A DNA stretch of 64,000 nt from Janthinobacterium lividum (GTDB lineage: Bacteria; Pseudomonadota; Gammaproteobacteria; Burkholderiales; Burkholderiaceae_D), in contig NZ_JAAOLY010000015.1 of the NCBI RefSeq assembly GCF_011601275.1, positions 1 to 64,000 of the forward strand, read 5' to 3'. Shown here piece by piece: positions 37,001-44,814 of the stretch. Within the stretch, counting starts at the first letter, position 1, and each line of letters opens with the position of its first letter. A program made the translations under genes and the position numbers. Under the pieces are notes generated by a model that worked only from the letters and a program-made list of their open reading frames with translations, was not told the origin of the DNA and did no database searches.

Positions 37001-37909
37001 CGCCAGCAAGTCGGCCGTGGGCAGCTTGCGCTGGTAGGGCATGGTGGCGCCCCAGACGCGCTCGCGCTCGCTGCGCTCGGCGTCCGCGAAAAACTCCGTG
37101 AAGCCGGCGATCAGGTCCGCCTTGGTAAACACGATGTACAGGGGCGCGAACACTTCCAGGCGTTCGATGACGTCCTGCACGCGCTTGCGCAGGCTGCGCG
37201 CCAGTTGCATGCCCACGTCAGGGTCGCCTTTCAATTCGGCGATGCTGACGGCGATGAGGATGCCGTTGATGGGCGCCTTGCGCCGGTATTTTTTCAGCAG
37301 GTCGAGAAAGCCGAACCATTCGCCGCGGTGCTCGTCGACGACGGAGTAGCGCCCGGCCGTGTCGAGCACGATGCCGTCCGTCGTGAAAAACCAGTCGCAG
37401 TTGCGCGTGCCGCCCACGCCTTGCACGACCTTGCCGTCGGCGAAAGGGAATTGCAGGCCCGAATGCAGGATGGCGCTGCTCTTGCCGGCGGCTGGGTTGC
37501 CAATGATCATATACCACGGCAATTCGTACAGGGCGGCGGCGCCCGATTTGAGGCCCAGCTTGGATGTCTTGATGGTCTCGATGGCGGCCAACATGCCCGT
37601 GCGCACGGCGTCGAGTTCGCCCTGTTGGGTGTTGCTGGCCGTTGAGGACGAGGCCGCCTGCGCGGCGGCGATCTCGGCCTCGTTGAGGATGGCCTGGCCC
37701 AGCGCCTGCGCATCGCGCCGCGCACGGCGCCGGCGCCACAACCACAAGCCCAGCCAGGTGGCAAAGGCCAGCAGCAGCAAGACCAGAGCCCAGATCAGCG
37801 CCACTTCCAGCACCTCGGCGCCCAGGTACAGGAACACGGCCAGCGCCACGAAACCGAGGATGGTCAGTTGGCGGCTGTCGGTGAGGAAATGCCAGAGTCG
37901 TCGCAGCAT
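34088..37909 (-). CDS. tssM: T6SS inner-membrane protein TssM (IcmF)
   Basis: A 1273-residue IcmF. Two transmembrane helices (17-33, 37-58) precede a cytoplasmic P-loop domain with Walker A GNPAAGKS at 137-144, a third helix lies near 430-450, and a long periplasmic region follows to the end. TssM spans the envelope and joins TssL and TssJ. ATG 37909 is chosen at the start of the first helix; a longer frame adds 26 residues without support. Unusually it runs toward tssJKL from its own promoter. Confidence 0.96.
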   Translation of the reverse strand: MLRRLWHFLTDSRQLTILGFVALAVFLYLGAEVLEVALIWALVLLLLAFATWLGLWLWRRRRARRDAQALGQAILNEAEIAAAQAASSSTASNTQQGELDAVRTGMLAAIETIKTSKLGLKSGAAALYELPWYMIIGNPAAGKSSAILHSGLQFPFADGKVVQGVGGTRNCDWFFTTDGIVLDTAGRYSVVDEHRGEWFGFLDLLKKYRRKAPINGILIAVSIAELKGDPDVGMQLARSLRKRVQDVIERLEVFAPLYIVFTKADLIAGFTEFFADAERSERERVWGATMPYQRKLPTADLLAFFDQSFDELHDGLTELSLANMAHRQRKTMAPGVFTFPLEFAAIKPALRAFIATLFEENPFQFQPVFRGFYFTSALQEGEPVSASSQQVARRFDLAFAPAPAVAPSGARQHGYFLLELFRKVIFADKHLVANYANRAKLRFKYAVFFAATVSLGVCLGGWSWSYLGNRQLVANVEADLNKVVKLQERRLDLQSRLEALEILQDRIEQLDAYRTQRPWSLRLGLYQGELLERKLREEYFAGARQVMLTPVAGALETLLFEMNASADQLQPTARTPQTPAAPAMPSAAPRNVQYQAASATNVEDAYNALKTYLMLADKTHAESSHLNDQMTRFWRGWLEGNRGAMPREQMIRSAERLLTFYLAQIGDPSWPRIEQKLALVDQARENLRRVVRGMPARERVYADVKARASTRFPGMTVARIVGEQDQALLAGSYAVSGAFTRQAWEKFVEGAFRDAANRELQSADWVLKSASTDDLTLEGSPEQIEKNLVAMYKADYAREWQKFVQGVAVADLKGFDGAVQAMNRLGDPQASPIAKLLTTIYEETSWDNPELQNAQLRKAERGIIAWFKETVLRRAPSQLTANPGLNAQIDPARLDKPMGPVGREFAGVGKLVAARDNNASLMRAYLEALSKLRSRLNQLKNQGDAGPGARQFMQQTLEGSGSELADALKLVDEQVLTGMSDAQKQAIRPILVRPLMQTFAVIVAPAELDINKTWAAQVYEPFQKSLANKYPFAPAARIEASNLEIGQFFGPEGLVAKFVTTSMGPLVVRRGDVLAPRTWADMGISLAPQVVARFPGWIAPLGAGGVAATSTAAQTVFQIQPSPAPGTLEYTVEIDGQQLRYRNTPAQWTNMVHPGPQGAAGQQGARITAVTFDGRTVELFNEPGQFGLKRMIDAAAKKRKEGGVFELRWTRGEVAVAVDLKITSSAETTGAGSATAVQEQGFRGMQLPETIVGAPAPAPAIAVVAVAPAGVSP

Positions 37910-38104
37910 GATAAGCCCAGGGTGAGGTCGCAAAGCAAGGCGGATTCGGCCCATGCTGACAGCAATGCGGCGCGCCTTTGTTGACATACGACAAGTATCT
38001 GGCGCCAGCGCGCGGCAGGCACCGGCAGGCCATTGACGCTGCGCAAGCAGACTTGCAGCTGTGAAATTCAGGCCGATACGCGGCGCTAGAATGGCTGGCG
38101 CGGC

Positions 38105-38944
38105 TTACTTGCCCAGCACGCGCGGTTGCGGCAATTCCGTGTGGCCAAAGTCCATCATGGTCCAGCGCCCGCCCCAGCGCAGGCCCACCGATTCGGCCGT
38201 CACGCCATATAAACGGTAGCCGCGCATGGCCCAGGCATTTTTTTCAGAAATGATGAGCTTTCCTTCATGCATGAATGCGCAATCGGCCGCCAGGCCATAC
38301 TGGTGATAGCTTTGAAACGCCCTCGCGTTCGTCACGTTCGGGCCAGCCGCCGCCAATTGATCCTGGCGCGCGGGACTGCGGTAGCCTTCCAACAAAACCA
38401 TGTCGTAGCCATGCACGTCTTTCATGATCTTGAAGACCAGCAGCAGGCGCTGCGCGAAATCGTGGTCGAGCAATTGCCAGTTGCGGCTGGCGCCGCCCAG
38501 CAGCGGGCGCAGCTGCGTTACTTCCGCCGTGGAAAACAGCAGCGGCGGCAGGGTCAAAGGCGGCACCAGCTGCTCGCCTTTCAGCAAGTCGCTGACCTGG
38601 TCATTGATGACGTGTTGCTGATCGGCATAGCCGCGCAGGGCGATGCGGTCGCTGGACAGCCAGGCCAGCAGCGGCGGCACGATGACCAGCACGCCGCCTG
38701 CCAGGCTCAGCCAGCGATGCCGCCACAGCAGTTGCCAGGCGCGCGCCATGCCCGAGCCCGTGTGCCGCTGCATGCGCTGCCACTGCGCGCCGCCGCCCCG
38801 CTGCAGCCCCTGTGCACGCCGCTGCATGCGCCAGCCCAGGTTGACGAGCGTGTGCAGCACGATGGCGCGGCCGCCGGGAAACAGCAGCAGCCAGCAGGCA
38901 AGACAGGCCAGCAGGAAATACATCAGGACCAGGGCGACGAACAT
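38105..38944 (-). CDS. M15-family peptidoglycan peptidase, TagX-like
   Basis: A 279-residue membrane protein with transmembrane helices near 2-23 and 79-97 and a periplasmic M15/VanY-like domain. Zinc ligands His214 and Asp221 are in SYHQYGLAAD, and His268 is in MMDFGHTE; EGYRSPARQ precedes them. TagX in Acinetobacter is a membrane L,D-endopeptidase that opens peptidoglycan for T6SS assembly, and the position here, next to tssM, suggests the same job. Confidence 0.8.
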   Translation of the reverse strand: MFVALVLMYFLLACLACWLLLFPGGRAIVLHTLVNLGWRMQRRAQGLQRGGGAQWQRMQRHTGSGMARAWQLLWRHRWLSLAGGVLVIVPPLLAWLSSDRIALRGYADQQHVINDQVSDLLKGEQLVPPLTLPPLLFSTAEVTQLRPLLGGASRNWQLLDHDFAQRLLLVFKIMKDVHGYDMVLLEGYRSPARQDQLAAAGPNVTNARAFQSYHQYGLAADCAFMHEGKLIISEKNAWAMRGYRLYGVTAESVGLRWGGRWTMMDFGHTELPQPRVLGK

Positions 38945-39084
38945 GGGGGCGCTCCGTGACGGGAATCGGCGGGGCCGGGCAATTCATTGCTCGGCGGTAT
39001 CGCTAGATCGTAGGCGTCCGCGGCCCGCATGAGCGCGGTTTACATCAAGGTCAGTCGAGTTTGATCCACTGCGGAGGTGATATT

Positions 39085-39750
39085 TTGTCTTTACTGAAAA
39101 CCGGGGGTGGTCAGATGCGCGGTCCTGACCTGCTGGGCAAGGCCGGCGCAGCTGGCGCGCGCATCGAAGGCCAGGGCATCCTGTCGCAGCTCGAACATGG
39201 CGTCGCCGCGCCTGCGGCCAAGCCGGCCCTGCGCTGGCGCCCCGGCTGGCGGCACGGGGCCGCTGGCGCGCTGGGACTGGCGGTGCTGGTCACGGCCGTG
39301 CTGGCCTACGACACGGACGTCTTGCCCCTGCCGCCGGCACCCGCCAAGGCCATGGCGCCGCCCGCCGTGCCGGCGCCAACGCTGCTGCCGCACACGGAGC
39401 AGGCGGCCACCATCGTCAATACGGCGGGACCGCCCTTGCCCGAGGTGGCAGCCGTGAGCGTGTCACCCAAGAGGCCGCCGCCCGTGCGCCAGGCGGCCGC
39501 GCGTCCTCAGGGACCAAGGCCGGCTGCCGCGCCCGGCGACAGCGACGTTGCCTTGCTGACGGCGATGGTGGCCCATGCGCACCGGCAGGAAGGCGCAGCA
39601 AAGCCCGTACGCGATGTGGTGCTGCGCAAACAGGAAGAGGAAACGGCGGAACTGTTGCAGCGCTGTCAGCAGCTGGGCCTGATCGAAGGCATGCTGTGCC
39701 GTTCGCGCATCTGCTCGGGCCGCTGGGACAGCGATCCCGCCTGCCATTGA
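39085..39750 (+). CDS. Hypothetical membrane-anchored protein
   Basis: A 221-residue protein of unrecognised family. One transmembrane helix (GALGLAVLVTAVLAYD) at about 65-80 is followed by a Pro/Ala-rich periplasmic linker and a C-terminal Cys-containing region with Cys-rich ending CRSRICSGRWDSDPAC. The start is the TTG at 39085, with GGAGG seven bases upstream; ATG 39115 with GGGGGTGG upstream is a good alternative. It is divergent from the TagX-like gene, but no T6SS role can be read from it. Confidence 0.62.
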   Translation: MSLLKTGGGQMRGPDLLGKAGAAGARIEGQGILSQLEHGVAAPAAKPALRWRPGWRHGAAGALGLAVLVTAVLAYDTDVLPLPPAPAKAMAPPAVPAPTLLPHTEQAATIVNTAGPPLPEVAAVSVSPKRPPPVRQAAARPQGPRPAAAPGDSDVALLTAMVAHAHRQEGAAKPVRDVVLRKQEEETAELLQRCQQLGLIEGMLCRSRICSGRWDSDPACH

Positions 39751-39773
39751 ACGCCTGGGCGCCGGATGAAACC

Positions 39774-40151
39774 TCAGACGCGCTCGGACACTTCGATCAG
39801 GTTGCGGTCCGGGTCGCGCAGATACACGGAGCGGATGGGCCAATTGGCGCCCGTGCGGGCCACCGGCCCTTCCTCGATGGCAATGCCCAGCGCCGCCAGG
39901 TGGGCGATGAAGACGTCCAGCGGTACGGCGGCGATGAAGCACAGGTCCAGCGAGCCGGGCGTGGGCAAGTCCGCCTTGGGCAGGAATTCCTTGCCGGCCT
40001 CATGCAGATTGATTTTTTGCCCGCCAAACTTGAAGGCGTGGCGGCCGGCGCCAAAAGTTTCGATCTGCATGCCCAGCACGCGGGTATAAAAATCGATGCA
40101 GGCCGGCTTGTCGCGGGTGGTCAATACCAGGTGATCGAGGTGGCCTATCAT
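39774..40151 (-). CDS. VOC superfamily protein (glyoxalase-like)
   Basis: A 125-residue single-module VOC protein starting HLDHLVLTTRD, with a C-terminal RDPDRNLIEVSE that carries the usual Glu ligand. The HLVL His, KINLH His and the Glu form the expected metal site. Relatives act as lyases, dioxygenases or antibiotic-binding proteins. It overlaps the preceding hydrolase gene by 4 bases, so the two form a small operon of unknown pathway. Confidence 0.85.
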   Translation of the reverse strand: MIGHLDHLVLTTRDKPACIDFYTRVLGMQIETFGAGRHAFKFGGQKINLHEAGKEFLPKADLPTPGSLDLCFIAAVPLDVFIAHLAALGIAIEEGPVARTGANWPIRSVYLRDPDRNLIEVSERV

Positions 40152-40939
40152 GTGTTTCTCGGGTGAGTGGCCGCATCCATACGGCCTTGCAAAAAACCTT
40201 CCATCAGCGCCAGCAACGCTTGTGGCTGCTCCTGGTGCGGCGTATGGCCGCACTGCTCGACCATGGCGGGCATGGCGTTGAGCGCCTGCGCCACGATGGT
40301 GTCGACCTGGGCCGCGCTGCCGTACTGGTCCTCGCTGCCCTGCACCACCAGCGCCGGGCATTCGACGGAGGGCAGCAGGTATTCGATGTTCCAGAACTGG
40401 AAGCCATAGCTGAGCCAAGTGTCCGACCAGGCCTTGAAGATGCTCTCCGTCTTGTCGCCATGGTATTTCGCCAGTGCGCGCAACTTGCCCGCGCCGAATG
40501 CCGCGTCCGCCTCGCGTATGCCATCGAGCGTGATGCCTTCGACAAACACGTGCGCCGCCTCGGTGATGATGCCGCGCAAGCGCGGCGGCTGCTGCGCCGC
40601 ATAGATCAGGGCGATGCTGCCGCCATCGGAGTGGCCGACGAGAAAATGATCCTGTCCCGGCAGCAGTGCCGCCAGCACTTGCGGCAGCTCGCACAGCGCG
40701 TAGTCGTGCAAATAATGGAGCTGGCGGCGCGCCGCCAGCGGCGACGATTGCCCATAGCCGTGACGGTCGTACAGCAAGCCGCGGCAGCCCGTCGCCTGGC
40801 ATAGCTGCGCGGGAAAATCTTTCCACATCGCACAGCAACCGAGTCCCTCGTGCAGGAATACCAGGCAGGGCTTGGCGGGGTCGCCTTCGATCAGTTCGTA
40901 ATAGATATCGGTTTCGGCACTCAGGTTCAGTATCGGCAT
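40148..40939 (-). CDS. Alpha/beta hydrolase
   Basis: A 263-residue alpha/beta hydrolase: oxyanion region FLHEGLGCC, nucleophile elbow GHSDGGS, and a C-terminal catalytic His in EQCGHTPHQEQP. The acid is probably in GSEDQYG. Ester or lactone substrates are typical, and 3-oxoadipate enol-lactonase-like activity is possible. It is coupled to the VOC gene by a 4-base overlap. Confidence 0.87.
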   Translation of the reverse strand: MPILNLSAETDIYYELIEGDPAKPCLVFLHEGLGCCAMWKDFPAQLCQATGCRGLLYDRHGYGQSSPLAARRQLHYLHDYALCELPQVLAALLPGQDHFLVGHSDGGSIALIYAAQQPPRLRGIITEAAHVFVEGITLDGIREADAAFGAGKLRALAKYHGDKTESIFKAWSDTWLSYGFQFWNIEYLLPSVECPALVVQGSEDQYGSAAQVDTIVAQALNAMPAMVEQCGHTPHQEQPQALLALMEGFLQGRMDAATHPRNT

Positions 40940-41278
40940 GGGCTAGGCTCGCAACGGGTTCCGTATCGGCAGGTCGGCTGGGCCTATTGTGCCATTGTCC
41001 TGCGCGGCATGCGTGGCGCCCCCGTAAAAATAGCCTGCTGGAAAAGATCTTGCGCTTGCCCGCAAGGTGTTTGCGCCAGCACAAGCGAGTGCCGCTTTTC
41101 CCGCCGGCCGGCGCGCTTTCTCACTCTGTGTACGCCTAGAATGAATTACTCCAACAGCATGGAGCAGGCGGCTACCTTATCAGCCAGGACGTGACACTGG
41201 CCGTCACGGCAACACAGATAGGGCGTCTTGCCGCACGACGACAGGCGCGGCGTCCAAACTATCGATCAGGAGCACATC
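40940..41278. other. Intergenic gap between divergent genes
   Basis: This 339-base gap separates the alpha/beta hydrolase operon from the rightward hypothetical gene. No RNA gene or clear gene is seen. It holds short palindromes (for example CTTGCCCGCAAG at 41049-41060) and a possible -10 TAGAAT near 41137, without a good -35. It probably contains both start regions. Confidence 0.45.
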
Positions 41279-41662
41279 ATGGAAATGAAAGTAGAACACC
41301 GCACCGGCAGCAACCTGGCACTGGATGAAACCGATGCGCCGATGGAACAGGAAGGCCAAAGTGCCAAAGGCGCGGCAGCACAGGACTTGAACCTGAGTTC
41401 CGCCGCCTTTACCACCTTTTACACGTGGAGCGCCAATGGCGTGCATCCTTCGGTCAACTTCGCCAACGCCAACGTGCATGCCAATTCGCGCGTATTGCTC
41501 AACATCAGCGAGTATGGCGCGACGCCTCAGGACCGTTTTATTGGTTCAGCCCGTATGGCCGTGTACAACATCGCTCCGTATGAAGGCGGCTTCAAGGCCT
41601 GGGTGGACATCTCGTGGGGCAGCCCGCTCAAGGTCCGCTTCGACGTGTTTGTCGATCCCTGA
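41279..41662 (+). CDS. Hypothetical small acidic protein
   Basis: A 127-residue protein with no recognised family. No signal peptide or membrane segment is seen. A charged N-terminal third (MEMKVEHR, Glu/Asp-rich to about residue 45) is followed by a beta-rich region with aromatic residues (FYTWSANGV, AVYNIAPYEGG, VDISWGSPL). An AGGAG site 8 bases upstream supports the ATG. The compact C-terminal region could be a small binding fold, but function is unknown. It stands alone, followed by the tRNA-Asn terminator. Confidence 0.7.
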   Translation: MEMKVEHRTGSNLALDETDAPMEQEGQSAKGAAAQDLNLSSAAFTTFYTWSANGVHPSVNFANANVHANSRVLLNISEYGATPQDRFIGSARMAVYNIAPYEGGFKAWVDISWGSPLKVRFDVFVDP

Positions 41663-41737
41663 TCCGGGAAACACTGCGCATGCCGTCGATGCACTGACGG
41701 GATGACAAGCATGGATGGAAACCATGCGCGCATGACA

Positions 41738-41767
41738 AAAAGGCCACGTGTTGCCACGTGGCCTTTT
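41738..41767 (-). terminator. Terminator of tRNA-Asn copy 1
   Basis: AAAAGGCCACGTG pairs perfectly with CACGTGGCCTTTT across a four-base TTGC loop, flanked by A and T runs so it can stop transcription in both directions. It also ends the upstream plus-strand gene. Confidence 0.85.
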
Positions 41768-41781
41768 GCTGCTGCTTGTTC

Positions 41782-41857
41782 TGGCTCCCCGACCTGGACT
41801 CGAACCAGGGACCTGCGGATTAACAGTCCGTCGCTCTACCAACTGAGCTATCAGGGA
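41782..41857 (-). tRNA. tRNA-Asn (GTT), copy 1
   Basis: A complete 76-base tRNA with encoded CCA. The minus-strand sequence starts TCCCTGATAGCTCAGTTGG and carries anticodon GTT in GACTGTTAATCC and the TTCGAGTCC T-loop. It is identical to the three other copies in the window. Confidence 0.98.
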
Positions 41858-41868
41858 AAGGAGGCCGA

Positions 41869-41897
41869 ATTATATACGTCAAAATTTCCCATGTCCA
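41869..41897 (-). promoter_or_regulatory. Promoter of tRNA-Asn copy 1
   Basis: On the minus strand TGGACA (-35) and TATAAT (-10) are 17 bases apart, the -10 being 11 bases before the tRNA. This element recurs with little change before copies 2 and 3. Confidence 0.85.
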
Positions 41898-42116
41898 GTT
41901 GTTGCTGCATGGCCAGCAAAACACGCTGCCAGGGAGCACCCCTCGCCGACTGGCTGCGCCCGTCTGCGCGGCGCCACGCAAGATAGTAGAATAGCCAGGC
42001 CTTGCCGACACGCAAGGCGCACAACGGCATGCCGTCAGCGGAGCGTCAACCACGCCGCCGCGCGGACATGCGCTTGCAAGGCTCGCCTTGCCCCTGGCTT
42101 ACTGCTCTCACCCGAC

Positions 42117-42824
42117 ATGACAGAATCAAGCGCAACCCTGGTGGACAAAGCCGGCAGCGGCGACAGCTCGGCGGAAATTGCCGAGCATATCGCGGCCGCC
42201 ATCATGGCGCGCCAATTGCCGCCCGGCACGCGGCTGCGCGAAGAAGCGCTGTGCCGGCTGTACGGCGTCAGCCGCACCAAGATCCGCGCCGCCCTGCTGA
42301 GTCTCTCGAAAGGCAAACTCATCCGCATGGTGCCCGACAAGGGCGCCTTCGTCAGCCAGCCGACTGAAGCGGAGGCGCGCGACATCTTTGCCGCGCGGCG
42401 CATCATCGAAGCAGCCCTGGCGCGCGAATTCGTCGCGCGGGCCAAGCCTGCCGACTACAGGATGCTGGAGCGGCACCTGAAAGCGGAACGCCAGGCGCTG
42501 GCGCAAGCGACGCCGCTGCGCTCGCAACTGCTGGGCGACTTCCACGTCTTGCTGGCCGATATCGCCGGCAATGCCGTGCTGGGCGATATCGTGCGCGAAC
42601 TGGTGGGCCGCAGTTCGCTCATCGCCATGCTGTACCAGTCCGGCCACGCCGCCGCCTGCTCGTGCGACGAGCACGGCCGCTTTCTCGAGGCGGCGCGCAG
42701 CGGCGACGCGGACCTGGCGGCGCGCCTGATGGTCGAGCACCTGGCACACGTGGAAGCGGCCCTGCGCTTCGACGGCAGCGCCGGCGAGGCAAAAAAAGAT
42801 CTGGTGGCGGCCCTGCTGATGTAA
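42117..42824 (+). CDS. GntR-family regulator with FCD domain
   Basis: A 235-residue regulator: a GntR winged helix (about 18-82, with GVSRTKIRAALLSLSKG) and an all-helical FCD effector domain (about 88-222) with the expected His and Asp metal residues (for example DFHVLLADIAGN). It faces the purine permease gene, 77 bases away tail-to-tail, so control of purine uptake is possible but not shown. Confidence 0.9.
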   Translation: MTESSATLVDKAGSGDSSAEIAEHIAAAIMARQLPPGTRLREEALCRLYGVSRTKIRAALLSLSKGKLIRMVPDKGAFVSQPTEAEARDIFAARRIIEAALAREFVARAKPADYRMLERHLKAERQALAQATPLRSQLLGDFHVLLADIAGNAVLGDIVRELVGRSSLIAMLYQSGHAAACSCDEHGRFLEAARSGDADLAARLMVEHLAHVEAALRFDGSAGEAKKDLVAALLM

Positions 42825-42901
42825 GCCGCGCCATCAAAAAAGGCCGCCGATGCGGATGCACGGGAGGCCTCATTACATGTCACATGAGACGAAAAAAACC
42901 G

Positions 42902-44200
42902 CTATTCGCCCAGATAGATAAACTTGAACAGGAAGATGGCGGCAATGATGTAAGCCACCACCGACACCTGCTTGCCCTTGCCCGTCAACAGTTTCAATAC
43001 AGCATAGGTGATGAAGCCGAAGGCGACGCCGCTGGCCACCGAATAGGTAAATGGCATCATCAGTGCCGTGATGGCGGCGGGAATACTTTCCGTGCTGTCA
43101 TCCCAGTCGATGAAGGTCAGTTCGCGCAGCATCAGGCACGCCACATACAGCAGCGCTGGGGCCGTCGCGTATGGCGGCACCGTGTGCGCCAGCGGGGCGA
43201 AGAACAGGCTGCCCAGGAACAGCAGCGCGACGGCCACGGCCGTCAAGCCCGTGCGGCCACCCGCTTGCACGCCGGCAGCGCTTTCCACGAAGGCCGTCGT
43301 GCTCGACGTGCCCAGGCAGGCGCCGGCGGCAATCGCCGTGCTGTCGGCCAGCAAGGCCTTGTTCATGCGTTCCATCTTGCCGTCTTTTAATAAACCGGCA
43401 CGGTTGGCCACGCCCATCAGGGTACCCGTCGCGTCGAACAATTCGACCAGGAAAAATACCAGCACCACGTTGACGATGCCGATCGACAGCGCGCCCATGA
43501 TGTCGAGCTTGAACAGGGTCGGTTCGATGGCGGGCGGCGCCGAGACGATGCCGTTGAACTGGTTGCCGCCAAAGAAGAAGCTGGCAATCGTGATGGCGAG
43601 GATGCCGATCAGGATGGCGCCCGGCACTTTCAGGCGGTCCAGCGCGACGATGATGAAAAAGCCGAGGATGGCGAGGATGGGCGCCGCCTGGTGCAAGTCG
43701 CCCAGGGCAATGATGGTGGCCGGATTCGACACCACCACGCCGGCGCTTTTCAGGGAAATGATCGCCAGGAACAAGCCGATACCGACGGTGATGGCCGTGC
43801 GCAGCGCGGGCGGGATGCTGTTGATGATCATCTCGCGTATCTTGAACAGGCTCACCAGGATGAACAGGCAGCCGGAAATGAAGACGGCGCCCAGCGCCAC
43901 TTCCCAGCTCATGCCCATGCCCTTGACCACCGTGTACGAGAAGTACGCATTCAAGCCCATGCCCGGCGCCAGCGCGATCGGGTAGTTCGCGTACAAGCCC
44001 ATGATCAGCGTGCCAATGGCGGCCGCCAGACAGGTGGCGACAAAGACGGAGTCTTTCGGCATGCCCGCGTCGCCGAGGATGGACGGGTTGACGAAGATGA
44101 TGTAGGCCATCGTCAGGAACGTGGTCAGGCCGGCCAGCAGCTCCGTGCGCACATTGGTCCCGTTGTCCTTCAGTTTGAAATAGCGTTCCAGGAACTGCAT
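42902..44200 (-). CDS. NCS2/AzgA-type purine permease
   Basis: A 432-residue membrane permease of the NCS2 (AzgA-like) family, with about 12-14 hydrophobic helices. LAPGMGLNAYFSYTVVKG and ATGTLMGVANRAG are typical substrate-pathway motifs. Likely substrates are adenine, guanine or hypoxanthine. ATG 44200 with AAGGGG upstream is chosen over a longer frame with an unlikely N-terminus. Confidence 0.92.
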   Translation of the reverse strand: MQFLERYFKLKDNGTNVRTELLAGLTTFLTMAYIIFVNPSILGDAGMPKDSVFVATCLAAAIGTLIMGLYANYPIALAPGMGLNAYFSYTVVKGMGMSWEVALGAVFISGCLFILVSLFKIREMIINSIPPALRTAITVGIGLFLAIISLKSAGVVVSNPATIIALGDLHQAAPILAILGFFIIVALDRLKVPGAILIGILAITIASFFFGGNQFNGIVSAPPAIEPTLFKLDIMGALSIGIVNVVLVFFLVELFDATGTLMGVANRAGLLKDGKMERMNKALLADSTAIAAGACLGTSSTTAFVESAAGVQAGGRTGLTAVAVALLFLGSLFFAPLAHTVPPYATAPALLYVACLMLRELTFIDWDDSTESIPAAITALMMPFTYSVASGVAFGFITYAVLKLLTGKGKQVSVVAYIIAAIFLFKFIYLGE

Positions 44201-44273
44201 GATTAACCCCTTGTTTTGGTAAAACCGCGCGCCTGGTCTTGGCCAAGACGCATTTTTTTCTTGCAATAACCAG

Positions 44274-44675
44274 TTACTTGGTCGCTGCGCCGGCCGGCTT
44301 GAAGGCCCACCAGCGGCTGCCCGCAAAATTCCAGACCAGCCCGATGCCCGTCGCCAGCACCTGCGCCAGCCAGTAATACCAGCCCAGCTGGTGTACCAGC
44401 AGCCACATCAGGCCCGTATTGATGCACCAGCCGATGCCCAGCAAGGTGAAATATTTGCTGGCCGCCTCGCCATGGCCCTTGTCGCTCTTGAACGTGAAAA
44501 AGTAATTGAGAAGGTAGTTGACGACGGAACCCATGATGTAGCCGATGCCGGAAGCAAAGGCGGCGCTGATGCCGGCCCACTCCACGCCGCCCCACAGCAC
44601 GCTGTATTGCACCGCCGTGCCGGAAGCGCCGACGGCGGCGAAACGTAGAAATTGGTGATGCAAGGAATGGGACAT
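44274..44675 (-). CDS. GtrA-family membrane protein
   Basis: A 133-residue protein with four transmembrane helices (about 11-31, 36-56, 74-92, 98-117). The RFAAVGASGTAVQYSVLW and NYFFTFKS patterns match GtrA. Members flip undecaprenyl-linked sugars for modification of cell-surface polysaccharides. ATG 44675 is used instead of the TTG six bases upstream. It follows the dehydrogenase terminator and precedes the permease gene. Confidence 0.9.
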   Translation of the reverse strand: MSHSLHHQFLRFAAVGASGTAVQYSVLWGGVEWAGISAAFASGIGYIMGSVVNYLLNYFFTFKSDKGHGEAASKYFTLLGIGWCINTGLMWLLVHQLGWYYWLAQVLATGIGLVWNFAGSRWWAFKPAGAATK

Positions 44676-44725
44676 TGTCAATTTTCAAATATGGCGAAGA
44701 CTCTCGCCAGGATCGAGCCAGAATA

Positions 44726-44757
44726 AAAAATGGCTACGATTGCTCGTAACCATTTTT
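44726..44757 (-). terminator. Terminator after the dehydrogenase operon
   Basis: AAAAATGG-C-TACGA and TCGTA-A-CCATTTTT form a stem with one mismatch and a TTGC loop, bordered by A and T runs. On the minus strand it follows the cytochrome c stop, so it ends that operon before gtrA-like gene begins. Confidence 0.8.
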
Positions 44758-44814
44758 CAGCCTGCATTTTACTGCAAGTTGCGCCCAACGTTCATATTCA
44801 CCGCCGTTTCGACA

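Noticed and set aside
41049..41060. CTTGCCCGCAAG as an operator
   Set aside because: The palindrome is short and similar Gly/Cys-rich runs occur elsewhere by chance; no related gene supports it.
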